A stretch of 41,623 nucleotides of DNA from an uncultured Bacilli bacterium. Its GTDB lineage: Bacteria; Bacillota_I; Bacilli_A; RF39; UBA660. The DNA lies in NCBI GenBank assembly GCA_934130265.1, contig CAKOYC010000001.1, positions 1 through 41,623 on the forward strand, read 5' to 3'. Under the pieces are notes generated by a model. That model made no database searches. It had not been told where the DNA came from and saw nothing but the letters and a program-made list of their open reading frames with translations. Positions 25,388 to 33,965 of the stretch are shown here, piece by piece. The first letter of the stretch is position 1; each line of letters opens with the position of its first letter. The position numbers and the translations under genes were made by a program.

Positions 25388-26024
25388 ATTTTATCTTCAA
25401 AATAGTTCTAGTACTTCCCTCTTTTGGTAACTTAAACTCTACTTTTCTATCTAAATGATACCTTTTTCTTTCAATAATTGGTTGGGCCATTACTAATTCT
25501 TCATCTACATTACCTTTCATTGCAACAAAGTAACCATTTTTCTTTACAAGTGGCATAGTCCAAGACAATAACTTAGACAAATTAGCCACTGCTCTTGCAG
25601 TAACAATATCATATTTATTTCCTTTTCTAGCTAAGTCTTCGGCTCTTATATGAATAGCTTCTATACCACTTAGATCTAAGACTTTGATTACTTTATTAAG
25701 ATAATTAACTCTTTTTTGTAAAGCATCTACTAAAGTTATCTCTAAATTTGGATAAAATATTTTTAAGACTAAACCTGGAAAACCAGCACCAGTTCCAACA
25801 TCACATAATGTTAAATTACCAGTTAAATCACAAACTTTAGTTATAGTTAAACTATCATAGAAATGTTTTAAATAAACATCATCTTTGGAAACAATCCTTG
25901 TTAAATTCATCACTTTGTTTTCTTCTATCATTATCTCATATAATTTTTCAAGTTTAGATAATTGTTCTTCTGTTGGATTAATTCCCAATAGTCTTACTTG
26001 TTCCACAAATTCAGCCTCAGTCAT
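25380..26024 (-). CDS. rsmG: 16S rRNA (guanine-527 N7) methyltransferase
   Basis: 214 residues (GidB). SAM-binding motif DVGTGAGFPGLV and later VTARAVANLSKLL are characteristic. Modifies G527 of 16S rRNA; loss gives low-level streptomycin resistance in many species. Its start overlaps the mnmG stop by 8 bases. Confidence 0.97.
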   Translation of the reverse strand: MTEAEFVEQVRLLGINPTEEQLSKLEKLYEIMIEENKVMNLTRIVSKDDVYLKHFYDSLTITKVCDLTGNLTLCDVGTGAGFPGLVLKIFYPNLEITLVDALQKRVNYLNKVIKVLDLSGIEAIHIRAEDLARKGNKYDIVTARAVANLSKLLSWTMPLVKKNGYFVAMKGNVDEELVMAQPIIERKRYHLDRKVEFKLPKEGSTRTILKIKCN

Positions 26025-27882
26025 TTTTTCTTTCCCCTTTTTTCAAATAAACCATTATTATAGCAATATCGGCTGGGTTAACACCACTTATTCTACTTGC
26101 CTGAGCTAATGTTTCTGGTTCTACTGCTTTTAATTTTTCTCTAGCTTCACTTGCAATATTTTTTATATCATCATAAGAAATATTAGCAGGTATCTTTATT
26201 TTTTCTAAGTCTAACAACTTCTTAGTATCTTTTTCTTGTTTTTTAATATACCCTTCATATTGAATTTGTATTTCTACCTCTTCTTTTTCAGCATTTGAAT
26301 AAGGAAATTCTTTAAATTTTTCTATATCATTAAAGGATAATTCTGGCCTTTTTAGCAAGTCATATAGAGTTATACCATCTTTTAAAGGAGAAGTTCCTAA
26401 CTTCTCTAATAATGTATTAGTCTCTTTTGTAGGTGTTATTTTTTCAATCTTTAAAATATTTATTATCTTTTCGATATTACTTTTCTTTTCATTAAATTTC
26501 TTATAAGTATCTTCATCAATTAAACCTATTTGATAACCATAGTCTCTTAATCTCAAATCAGCATTATCATTTCTTAATAGTAATCTATACTCTGCTCTTG
26601 AGGTTAAAAGTCTATAAGGATCTTTTACTCCTTTAGTTACTAAATCGTCAATTAATACACCTATATATGATTCACTTCTATTAAGAATCAAGGGCTCTTT
26701 CCCTTCTATTTTTAGACTGGCATTTATTCCTGCAATTAATCCTTGACCAGCAGCTTCTTCATAACCACTTGTTCCATTGATTTGACCAGCTGTATAAAGT
26801 CCTTCAATTAGTTTTGTTTCAAGACTACGTTTAATTTGTTTAGAGTCAATAGCATCATACTCTATTGCATAGGCATATCTTAAAATCTTAGCATTTTCTA
26901 ACCCTTTTAAGCTATGAACCATTTCTTCTTGAACATACTCAGGCATACTTGTCGAAAATCCCTGTAAATATATATCATCATATGATAAACTTTCTGGTTC
27001 TAAAAACAATTGATGACGTTCTTTATCACTAAATCTTACTACTTTATCTTCTATTGATGGACAATATCTTGGACCTACTCCTTCAACATAACCACCATAC
27101 ATACTAGATTCTTTTAAATGTTCTTTTATAATTTCATGAGTTTTACTATTGGTATAAACTAAATGACAAGGTATTTGATAGTGATATGCTAAAGCATCGT
27201 TGTTATCATAAGAAAAAGTTAAATTTTCTTTACTACCTTCCTCTATCGCTACTTTATCAAAGTCTATACTACTTCTTTCAATTCTTGGAGGGGTACCAGT
27301 TTTTAATCTCTTAATAGTAAATCCTAATTCTTTTAATTTAGTACTTAAAAATTTACTTTCTTTCTCTCCATGAGGTCCTTCAGACTTTTTCTTACTACCT
27401 ATTAAAATAGAACTTCTTAAATAAGTACCAGTAGTTAATATTACCGCTTTAGCATTGATTTCTGTTCCATCAGCTAAAATAACTCCACCAATCTTGCCAT
27501 CTTTAACTATTAAATTTTCAACAAAAGCTCCCATTAAATCTAAATTTTCTTGATTCTTTAGAGTCTTTTGCATTTCCTTTTTATATAAAATTTTATCGGC
27601 TTGAGCTCGCAAAGCTTGAACTGCTTTTCCTTTTTTAGTATTTAATATTTTCATCTGAAGAGAACTTTTATCAGTATTTTTAGCCATCTCTCCACCTAAA
27701 GCATCTATTTCTCTTACCACTATACCTTTAGCCGGACCTCCTATAGAAGGATTACAAGGCATATCAGCAATATTATCTAAATTTCCACTTATTAATAATG
27801 TCTTATGATTCTTTCTAGCACAAGCAAGAGCAGCTTCACAACCAGCATGACCTCCTCCTACTACAATTATTTCATAATTCAT
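26017..27882 (-). CDS. mnmG: tRNA uridine 5-carboxymethylaminomethyl modification enzyme, FAD subunit
   Basis: 621 residues (GidA). FAD-binding VGGGHAGCEAAL at the N-terminus, MPCNPSIGGPAKG, and a C-terminal helical domain binding MnmE and tRNA. With MnmE it modifies U34 of several tRNAs. It follows mnmE after 5 bases; the pair plus rsmG is conserved near oriC. Confidence 0.98.
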   Translation of the reverse strand: MNYEIIVVGGGHAGCEAALACARKNHKTLLISGNLDNIADMPCNPSIGGPAKGIVVREIDALGGEMAKNTDKSSLQMKILNTKKGKAVQALRAQADKILYKKEMQKTLKNQENLDLMGAFVENLIVKDGKIGGVILADGTEINAKAVILTTGTYLRSSILIGSKKKSEGPHGEKESKFLSTKLKELGFTIKRLKTGTPPRIERSSIDFDKVAIEEGSKENLTFSYDNNDALAYHYQIPCHLVYTNSKTHEIIKEHLKESSMYGGYVEGVGPRYCPSIEDKVVRFSDKERHQLFLEPESLSYDDIYLQGFSTSMPEYVQEEMVHSLKGLENAKILRYAYAIEYDAIDSKQIKRSLETKLIEGLYTAGQINGTSGYEEAAGQGLIAGINASLKIEGKEPLILNRSESYIGVLIDDLVTKGVKDPYRLLTSRAEYRLLLRNDNADLRLRDYGYQIGLIDEDTYKKFNEKKSNIEKIINILKIEKITPTKETNTLLEKLGTSPLKDGITLYDLLKRPELSFNDIEKFKEFPYSNAEKEEVEIQIQYEGYIKKQEKDTKKLLDLEKIKIPANISYDDIKNIASEAREKLKAVEPETLAQASRISGVNPADIAIIMVYLKKGERKND

Positions 27883-27887
27883 CTAAA

Positions 27888-29252
27888 TCACTTCCCTACA
27901 CAAAAATTTTCAAATAAAGTATCAAGTAATTCTTCATCATAAACTTCACCAGTGATAGTACCTAGTTCATTTAATACTTCCTGTAAATCTATTTCTACAA
28001 GTTCTAATGGTAAATCACCTTTTATATTTTCTCTTATTTTTAACAAAGTTTCAAGAGCTTTATTAGCACAAGTTAATTGTCTATTGTTAGCTAAGAACGT
28101 ATCAGTTTCTTCTAACATATCAAGAGAAAACATCTTAATTATTTCCTTTTTTAAAGAATCTAATCCCTCTAGAGAATTAGTATTAGTAGATACAATATGA
28201 GAAAAATCAAAATTAGATTTATTTATTTTATTAGCTAAGTCATCTTTATTTAAAACAATTATTGTCTTATCTTTATTAAGCTTAGCAATTAGTTCTTTAT
28301 CTTCTTTTGTTAATTCTTCATTTATATTAAATACTGCTAAGACTAAGTCAGCTTCTTCCAATAATTCAAGACTTTTCTCTACTCCTATTTTTTCTACAAC
28401 GTTATCAGTATTCCTAATACCAGCAGTATCTATTAGCGATAATTCAACTCCATTTATAAAAACTGTTCCTTCTACTATATCTCTTGTAGTTCCTTCTATA
28501 TCAGTTACTATTGCTTTTTCCTGATTAATTAAAGTATTTAAAATACTACTTTTCCCTACATTTGGTCTTCCGACAATAACTGTTTTTATACCACTTTTTA
28601 CTATTTGATGACTTCTACTCTCTTCAATAGTTTTTTGTAATTTTGGAATTAACTTTTCTACTTCTTTCTCTATATCTTTCTTGGTTACCTCTTCAATATC
28701 ATAATACTCTGGATAATCAATATTTACCTCTATATTAGCTATCAATTTTTTTAGAGGCTCTCTAAACGAATGAATATAGTTTTTTAATTTTCCTTCTAAA
28801 GAGTTCATTGCTAGTTTTCGTTGATTATCACTTTTGCTCTCAATTAAATCCATTATAGCTTCTGCTTCCGTTAAATCTATTCTTCCATTCAAAAATGCTC
28901 TTTTTGTAAATTCACCTTTTTCTGCTACTCTTATTCCTATTTCTTGTAACAAAGAAAAAACTGCTAATGTAGAATTTATTCCGCCATGACAATTAATTTC
29001 TACTACATCTTCTCTAGTAAATGTTTTAGGAGCTTTCATGACACTTACTAAAACCTCATCTATCTTTTCATTTTCTTTTTTTATATAGCCATAATTAATT
29101 GTATGTGTATCTACTTTCTCTAAATCTTTACCACTAAATATTTTATTTACTAAAGGTATAGCATCTTTTCCACTTACTCTAATAATAGAAATTGCCCCTA
29201 CCCCTAACTTTGTAGCTATTGCTGCTATTGTATCTTCATTATAATCTATCAT
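27888..29252 (-). CDS. mnmE: tRNA modification GTPase
   Basis: 454 residues. N-terminal tetrahydrofolate-binding domain, helical domain, inserted G domain (GRPNVGKSSILN, DTAGIR, NKDD) and the C-terminal Cys in the family ending, here FCVGK. Partner of MnmG. It overlaps the preceding unknown gene by four bases (ATGA), so its translation is probably coupled to that gene. Confidence 0.98.
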   Translation of the reverse strand: MIDYNEDTIAAIATKLGVGAISIIRVSGKDAIPLVNKIFSGKDLEKVDTHTINYGYIKKENEKIDEVLVSVMKAPKTFTREDVVEINCHGGINSTLAVFSLLQEIGIRVAEKGEFTKRAFLNGRIDLTEAEAIMDLIESKSDNQRKLAMNSLEGKLKNYIHSFREPLKKLIANIEVNIDYPEYYDIEEVTKKDIEKEVEKLIPKLQKTIEESRSHQIVKSGIKTVIVGRPNVGKSSILNTLINQEKAIVTDIEGTTRDIVEGTVFINGVELSLIDTAGIRNTDNVVEKIGVEKSLELLEEADLVLAVFNINEELTKEDKELIAKLNKDKTIIVLNKDDLANKINKSNFDFSHIVSTNTNSLEGLDSLKKEIIKMFSLDMLEETDTFLANNRQLTCANKALETLLKIRENIKGDLPLELVEIDLQEVLNELGTITGEVYDEELLDTLFENFCVGK

Positions 29253-29935
29253 TTCTTAAAAACTTTCTCCTTTATATTCTTTTTTATATCTAATGATAAT
29301 AAGGCATCTTCACCAAAAAAAGCTTCTTGTTCCCTAGAAGACAAGTTAGATTTATCATCAAAAGATATCTCATCTAAACTTTCAAATTTTCTAGCTGATT
29401 CATTAACTATAATTCCTGTTAAATTATAACTCATTTCTAATTTTCTTTGAGTCAAAGTTGGAATTATTTGTTTAAAGTCTACCAAAGAATAGTTTTTGGG
29501 ATTTTCATAAACTACTACTCCGTATTTATTAGAAACCTTCTTATCACCTTCCATGTATTTCATTTGACGCAGCTTTTGTTCAGCATTAGCCACATACTTT
29601 AAAATAGAATCATAAGAAACAGATTTTATATCATTATCTAGTAATATTCTAAAAGCATTTATAAGGATTATTGATAATCCATAATGAGTACTACTTAATC
29701 CTTTTTGTTTATTGTCATCATAGTTGCTAAATAAAGTTCCATCTTCTCCTAATTCTAAACCATTTAAAAAGCTATCAAATGATTGTTTTTCTTCCAGTAA
29801 TTTACAATTTTTTAAATATTCAATTACCTTAGGTTCAACTAATAAAGACTCAATATTATTATAAATAAATTTTATATCATTTTGATTGTTTTCTTTTAAT
29901 TTATCCAAACTTATCTGACTAACTTTTTGTTCCAT
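29249..29935 (-). CDS. Unrecognised 228-residue protein opening the mnmE-mnmG-rsmG operon
   Basis: Not recognised. Soluble, mixed charge, no signal or membrane segment. The N-terminal part (1-75) is helical and acidic; the middle carries the hydrophobic segment YGLSIILINAFRILLD; the section 130-180 (YGVVVYENPKNYSLVDFKQI, then TQRKLEMSYNLTGIIVNESA) looks like alternating strands and helices. The ribosome site GAGGTGG is strong and a good promoter precedes it. The stop overlaps the mnmE start (ATGA). In Bacillus jag is followed directly by mnmE, so this is an extra gene in an otherwise conserved row. Co-expression suggests a link to tRNA modification or the origin, but nothing in the sequence proves it. 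Confidence 0.7.
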   Translation of the reverse strand: MEQKVSQISLDKLKENNQNDIKFIYNNIESLLVEPKVIEYLKNCKLLEEKQSFDSFLNGLELGEDGTLFSNYDDNKQKGLSSTHYGLSIILINAFRILLDNDIKSVSYDSILKYVANAEQKLRQMKYMEGDKKVSNKYGVVVYENPKNYSLVDFKQIIPTLTQRKLEMSYNLTGIIVNESARKFESLDEISFDDKSNLSSREQEAFFGEDALLSLDIKKNIKEKVFKK

Positions 29936-29961
29936 TATACCACCTCTTTCAATTTGACTAT

Positions 29962-29990
29962 ATTATAGTAAAAACTAAATTTAAAGTAAA
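29962..29990 (-). promoter_or_regulatory. Promoter of the orf-mnmE-mnmG-rsmG operon
   Basis: Minus strand TTTACT (29985-29990), 17 bases, TATAAT (29962-29967). Confidence 0.6.
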
Positions 29991-29991
29991 G

Positions 29992-30012
29992 AAAAAGAAG
30001 AACTAATCTTCT
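29992..30012 (-). terminator. jag terminator
   Basis: Minus strand AGAAGA (30007-30012), a 5-base loop, TCTTCT (29996-30001), then TTTT. It spans the jag stop codon. Confidence 0.65.
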
Positions 30013-30611
30013 CTTGGTTTAATAACTACGCATCTATTAGGTTCTTCTCCTACACTCTCTGTGTAAACTTTTTTATTATTTGTTAATACATTATGAACAA
30101 TTCTTCTCTCATAAGAATTCATAGAATCCATTTTCACCTCTATTTTAGTAGTAGCTACCTCTCTAGCTAAACGTTTTGCTAAAACTTCTAAATGATGTTC
30201 ATTTTTCTCTTTATAATCAGATACATCTAGAAAAAATCTATAATTAATTTCTGTTTCGGCATTAACAATTTGTCTAAGCACTATTTGAAGAGCTTCTAAA
30301 TTCTTTCCATTCTTCCCTATAAGTAAAGAATCATTATTAGAATAAATTCTATATGTAGGGATATCTTGTTTTACTTGAATTTCCACTTCTGCTTGATAGC
30401 CCATTTCTCTTAAAATAGTAACTAATTTTTCTTTGATAAAATTTTTAATTTCTCTTTTTTCAATTACTTCTATTTCACATTTCTTAGAAAGTAATGATTT
30501 CTTCTCATCTATAACATTAATTATTAAATTTTCTTCTAACTCTTGTAGTTCAATCTTAGCCTTATTAACAGCTTCTTCATAAGTCTTTCCTACGAATCTA
30601 TGCTTTTCCAT
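30003..30611 (-). CDS. jag: RNA-binding protein Jag/KhpB
   Basis: 202 residues. Jag-N domain (about 1-50, starting VGKTYEEAVNKA), a KH domain with the GKNGKNLEALQ loop, and an R3H domain (MNSYERRIVHNVL). Binds RNA, and in Streptococcus it forms a pair with KhpA that affects cell elongation. It directly follows yidC, as in Bacillus (spoIIIJ-jag). Confidence 0.96.
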   Translation of the reverse strand: MEKHRFVGKTYEEAVNKAKIELQELEENLIINVIDEKKSLLSKKCEIEVIEKREIKNFIKEKLVTILREMGYQAEVEIQVKQDIPTYRIYSNNDSLLIGKNGKNLEALQIVLRQIVNAETEINYRFFLDVSDYKEKNEHHLEVLAKRLAREVATTKIEVKMDSMNSYERRIVHNVLTNNKKVYTESVGEEPNRCVVIKPRED

Positions 30612-30612
30612 A

Positions 30613-31539
30613 CTATTTTTTCGCTCCTTTAACTGTAAGAGTATTTTGTATAATCATAAATAAATTTTGAGTTACCCAATATATTCCTAAAGCTGAAGGC
30701 ATAAATAATGCTGTAAATATAATCATAATACTCATCATTATTGGCATCATTTTCATAGATGGATCTTGACTAGCTGCACCACTCATCTTAAATGTATAAA
30801 TAGTAGTAGCACCAATTAGAATTATTAATATAAGATAAACATAGAACGTTGAAGTTCCAAATCCAACTACTGGAGTTGTTCCTAATTGTAAACCAATGAA
30901 TTTATCTTCAAAAATAGCTGGGACTCTATTTATTGCTTCAAAGAAAGCTAAGAATAGTGGTAATTGAATAAATGAAACTAAACAACTACTTAATGGATTA
31001 AAGTTATATTTTTTATAAACCATTAACATTTCTTGATTTTGCCTCATCATTGACGCTTCATCAGTTTTACCTTCATATTTTTTTCTAATTCTTTCCAATT
31101 CGGGACTAGCTTTTTTCATTAACTCTGACTGAATAGCCATCTTTCTAGTAAATGGAAATAATATAAATCTCAATATTATAGTTATAATAATGATACTGAT
31201 AGCAAAACTTCCAACTAACTTACCTAATTTTAATATTATGAAAGCTAATGGTTTTACGAAAATCGATGTCCATAATCCTTCATAACCTCCTGAAGTAACT
31301 TTAAAGTTATCACATTTTGGTAATTTTTTAACATTAACTTTATTTTTCTCATAAATTTTAACAGTTTTGGCATTCTCAGGTTGACACAAAATGTTTTTTG
31401 TTAAAGATTGTCCTGTTTCTGGATTCTTAACTGCTTGTTTTTTACTATCAACAAGAGTTGTAGTACATCCTGTTAATAAAAATATTGATATAACTAGAAT
31501 TAATAATTTCCTAGTTTTAGTATTTTTCTTTTCTTTCAT
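30613..31539 (-). CDS. yidC: Membrane protein insertase YidC/OxaA (SpoIIIJ-like)
   Basis: 308 residues. Lipoprotein signal with lipobox LLTGC (Cys25), an extracellular segment of about 70 residues, then the five-helix core with the conserved Arg in the first core helix (TIILRFILFPF) and the two-helix cytoplasmic hairpin. Inserts and folds membrane proteins with or without SecYEG. Bacillus SpoIIIJ is also needed for sporulation. No MifM-like stalling ORF is seen upstream; rnpA lies 25 bases away. Confidence 0.97.
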   Translation of the reverse strand: MKEKKNTKTRKLLILVISIFLLTGCTTTLVDSKKQAVKNPETGQSLTKNILCQPENAKTVKIYEKNKVNVKKLPKCDNFKVTSGGYEGLWTSIFVKPLAFIILKLGKLVGSFAISIIIITIILRFILFPFTRKMAIQSELMKKASPELERIRKKYEGKTDEASMMRQNQEMLMVYKKYNFNPLSSCLVSFIQLPLFLAFFEAINRVPAIFEDKFIGLQLGTTPVVGFGTSTFYVYLILIILIGATTIYTFKMSGAASQDPSMKMMPIMMSIMIIFTALFMPSALGIYWVTQNLFMIIQNTLTVKGAKK

Positions 31540-31564
31540 ATGATATAATTTCCCTTCTCTATTT

Positions 31565-31897
31565 CTATTTACTATTAATGTTTAATAATAGACTGAATAA
31601 TTCTTCTTTCAATGACTCATATTTTTTATCTAAAGAACCTCTCCTAATTATTATAATACAATCAAAAGCATTTTTATAGTTTTTTTGAAAATCTGATACT
31701 ATTGCTCTTGTTCTTCTCTTCATCTTGTTACGAGTAACAGCTTTACCAAGTTTCTTAGGGGCAGCAATCCCATACTTAGAAAAAGATTCTTTTTTTGTAC
31801 GATAAAATAAAATAAAACTTTTATTCTTCTTAGATGGACATTTCTTTATTATTTCATCAAATATCTTACTTTCCTTTATTATATAATCCTTATTCAT
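31565..31897 (-). CDS. rnpA: Ribonuclease P protein component
   Basis: 110 residues. Family motif GKAVTRNKMKRRTRA (RNR region) and the basic central cleft. It binds the RnpB RNA and helps process tRNA 5' ends. The upstream GAAAGGGGCT region gives a ribosome site. It is separated from rpmH by a terminator hairpin. Confidence 0.95.
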   Translation of the reverse strand: MNKDYIIKESKIFDEIIKKCPSKKNKSFILFYRTKKESFSKYGIAAPKKLGKAVTRNKMKRRTRAIVSDFQKNYKNAFDCIIIIRRGSLDKKYESLKEELFSLLLNINSK

Positions 31898-31921
31898 ATT
31901 ATAGCCCCTTTCCTAAAGAGT

Positions 31922-31945
31922 AAAAAACCACTGTGAAAACAGTGG
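31922..31945 (-). terminator. Terminator between rpmH and rnpA
   Basis: Minus strand CCACTGT (31939-31945), loop TTTC, ACAGTGG (31928-31934), then six Ts. A strong intrinsic terminator inside what is usually one operon, so rnpA-yidC-jag would depend on readthrough. Confidence 0.85.
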
Positions 31946-31948
31946 AAT

Positions 31949-32077
31949 TTATTTTACTAATTCTTTACGACCTTTTTTTCTTCTGCTATTTAAGATTTTA
32001 CCTGCTGAAACTTTACGAGCGAAAAATCCATGCTTCTTAGCTCTTCTACGTTTATTTGGTTGATACGTTCTCTTCAT
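31949..32077 (-). CDS. rpmH: 50S ribosomal protein L34
   Basis: 42 residues, very basic, [18 protein letters not shown] at the N-terminus, the invariant L34 signature. ATG at 32077 has GGAGGTGG four bases upstream. First gene of the left arm, divergent from dnaA as in nearly all bacteria. Confidence 0.97.
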   Translation of the reverse strand: MKRTYQPNKRRRAKKHGFFARKVSAGKILNSRRKKGRKELVK

Positions 32078-32107
32078 ACTTCCACCTCCAGACATGAAAT
32101 CTACATT

Positions 32108-32137
32108 ATTATAATAATAATCCAATTTATTTGTCAA
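32108..32137 (-). promoter_or_regulatory. rpmH promoter
   Basis: Minus strand TTGACA (32132-32137), 18 bases, TATAAT (32108-32113). Close to consensus, as expected for a ribosomal protein gene. Confidence 0.8.
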
Positions 32138-32223
32138 GAAAATTTAAGTGACTTGTTAATAATTTCTCATTTTAGTGATTTAAAGCTCAAAAAAAAAGCT
32201 AATAAAAAAGAAGAAAAGCATAG

Positions 32224-32398
32224 TTATCCACAGATTCCACAGGGTGTGGAAAACTATTATTCACATGTGCAAAACAAATCTGTGGAAACTGTGGAAAACT
32301 CATAATATTCAGCAAATATCGACATTTCACTTGTGGAAAACTCTGTGGAAAACCTGTGGATAAATTTTTTTTACTTTTTTCTATTTCCTTTTTCCACA
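32224..32398 (+). other. oriC: oriC, upstream DnaA-box cluster
   Basis: DnaA boxes (TTATNCACA) fill the rpmH-dnaA spacer. Perfect matches: TTATCCACA at 32224-32232 (+), TTATTCACA at 32257-32265 (+) and TGTGGATAA at 32355-32363 (reads as a box on minus). One-mismatch TTTTCCACA-type boxes: 32245-32253, 32290-32298, 32332-32340 and 32344-32352 (minus) and 32390-32398 (plus). Weaker ones: 32266-32274 and 32281-32289. Gene orientation diverges here, supporting this as the chromosomal origin. The whole gene-free stretch from 32078 to 32446 holds the rpmH promoter and this cluster; I did not find a clear dnaA promoter in it. Confidence 0.9.
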
Positions 32399-32446
32399 TT
32401 TTAGAGTATCATAATGGTGGTTTATGTGAACAGGGGAGTGATGAAG

Positions 32447-33811
32447 TTGAATGTAGACATCATATGGAATAACGTATTAAAAGAAATTAAAGAAGAACTT
32501 TCTTCACTTGCCTTTTCTACGTGGTTTCAAGACGTTAATCTTAAAGATTTAAAAGACGATATAGCAATTATCATCGTACCAATGTCTATACATAAGAAAC
32601 ATTTACATGATAATTATCAAGATTTAATAAAAAATGCTCTAAATAAAATAACCGGTACAACATTTGAACTAGAATTCTTCCTAGAAGATGAATTTAAAGA
32701 AAAAGAAGAATCTATAAAACAAAAAGAGGAAAAAGAAAGTACTGAGGCACCTGAATTTAAGCAAAAATCAAACTTAAATCAAAATTATACCTTTAATAAC
32801 TTTATTGTTGGTAACAGTAATAAGTTTGCACAAGCAGCAGCTTTGTCAGTAGCTGAAAATCCTGGTAAAATTTACAATCCATTGTTTATTTATGGTAATA
32901 GTGGCCTCGGAAAAACACACCTAATGCATGCAATTGGTAACTATATAGCACAAAATTTCAATAAACGAGTCTTGTACGTAACAAGTGATCAATTTAGAGA
33001 TGATTTTGTTAGTATAAATAGGAAAGACCAAGACGGTACCAACTTTAATTACAAAGAATTCTTTAAAAACAAATATAGAAATATAGATGTACTAATAATT
33101 GATGATATACAATTTTTAGGAGGAGCAAATCAAACACAGCAAGAATTTTTCCATACCTTTACTAATCTATATAATGATAGTAAGCAAATAATTGTTTCAT
33201 CAGACAGATCACCAAATGACTTAAAACTACTTGCTGAACGTCTTAGAACTAGATTTTGCTGGGGATTAACAGTGAATATAGGTCCACCTGACTTTGAACT
33301 GAGGAAAGAGATTCTGAGAAAAAAAATAGTAGCCGGTAATTTTGAAGCAGAAATTCCAGAAGAAGTAATTGAATATATAGCCTCGAATATGGGAAGTGAC
33401 GTAAGACAACTAGAGGGGTCAATTACAAGATTAGTAGCTTACTCAACAATAATGGGTGGTTCAAAAATAACTCTAAACTTAGCTATTGAAGCACTAAAAG
33501 ACTTTATTAATAAAGGAATGAGTGAAAAAAACGACATTGCAAGAATTCAAAAAATTGTAGCTGAATTCTTTCAAATATCAGTAGAAGACATACGTTCAAA
33601 AAAAAGGAGTAGCAACATAGCCTTTCCTAGACAAATAGCTATGTACATGTGTAGAAAATTGACAAACGAATCATATCCTAAAATAGGAACTGAATTTGGT
33701 GGTAAAGACCATTCTACTGTTATGCATTCTGTGGAAAAAATAGAAATAGAAATAAAAAATAATAAAGATTTAGCGGGTATTGTGGAAAAGTTATCTAATG
33801 ACTTAAAATAA
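32447..33811 (+). CDS. dnaA: Chromosomal replication initiator DnaA
   Basis: 454 residues from the chosen start. Domain I begins NVDIIWNNVLKEIKEELS, followed by a charged linker (domain II), the AAA+ domain with Walker A GNSGLGKTHL and Walker B VLIIDDIQFLGG, and the domain IV DNA-binding signature GGKDHSTVMHSVEKI. I chose TTG 32447 because GGAG (32435-32438) lies eight bases upstream; ATG 32441 is only two bases from it, and ATG 32414 has no ribosome site. Either alternative changes only the N-terminus. The DnaA-box clusters on both sides suggest autoregulation. Confidence 0.93.
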   Translation: MNVDIIWNNVLKEIKEELSSLAFSTWFQDVNLKDLKDDIAIIIVPMSIHKKHLHDNYQDLIKNALNKITGTTFELEFFLEDEFKEKEESIKQKEEKESTEAPEFKQKSNLNQNYTFNNFIVGNSNKFAQAAALSVAENPGKIYNPLFIYGNSGLGKTHLMHAIGNYIAQNFNKRVLYVTSDQFRDDFVSINRKDQDGTNFNYKEFFKNKYRNIDVLIIDDIQFLGGANQTQQEFFHTFTNLYNDSKQIIVSSDRSPNDLKLLAERLRTRFCWGLTVNIGPPDFELRKEILRKKIVAGNFEAEIPEEVIEYIASNMGSDVRQLEGSITRLVAYSTIMGGSKITLNLAIEALKDFINKGMSEKNDIARIQKIVAEFFQISVEDIRSKKRSSNIAFPRQIAMYMCRKLTNESYPKIGTEFGGKDHSTVMHSVEKIEIEIKNNKDLAGIVEKLSNDLK

Positions 33812-33817
33812 GTTACC

Positions 33818-33952
33818 TGTGGAAAAAAATAAGTTTTCCACAAGTTTTCCACAGGTAAAAAAACTACTAATATGTTATAATATAAAGGAAATAAAAAGTT
33901 TTCCACAGTTTCCACAGTATTAATATTAATAATATATATAAAAGAAAAGAAA
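33818..33952 (+). other. oriC: oriC, downstream DnaA-box cluster and AT-rich unwinding region
   Basis: Between dnaA and dnaN: TTTTCCACA-type boxes at 33818-33826 (minus), 33834-33842, 33845-33853 and 33899-33907 (plus), and GTTTCCACA at 33908-33916. Another minus-oriented box (33781-33789) lies in the dnaA end. Right after the last box comes an uninterrupted AT stretch (33918-33943). This copies the Bacillus incC arrangement, where unwinding occurs downstream of dnaA. Confidence 0.8.
33873..33881 (+). promoter_or_regulatory. dnaN promoter (-10 region)
   Basis: Extended -10 TGTTATAAT (33873-33881) without a clear -35. It sits between DnaA boxes, so DnaA may affect it. Confidence 0.5.
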
Positions 33953-33965
33953 GAAGGAATATAAA

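Noticed and set aside
32030..32305. Plus-strand frame of 91 codons across the rpmH-dnaA spacer
   Set aside because: It covers rpmH antisense and the DnaA boxes; composition reflects AT-rich and box sequence, not protein.
32224..32398. Regularly repeated TGTGGAAAA/TTTTCCACA units that could look like a short-repeat array
   Set aside because: They are nine-base DnaA boxes in both orientations with irregular spacing next to dnaA; not CRISPR and not a mobile repeat.
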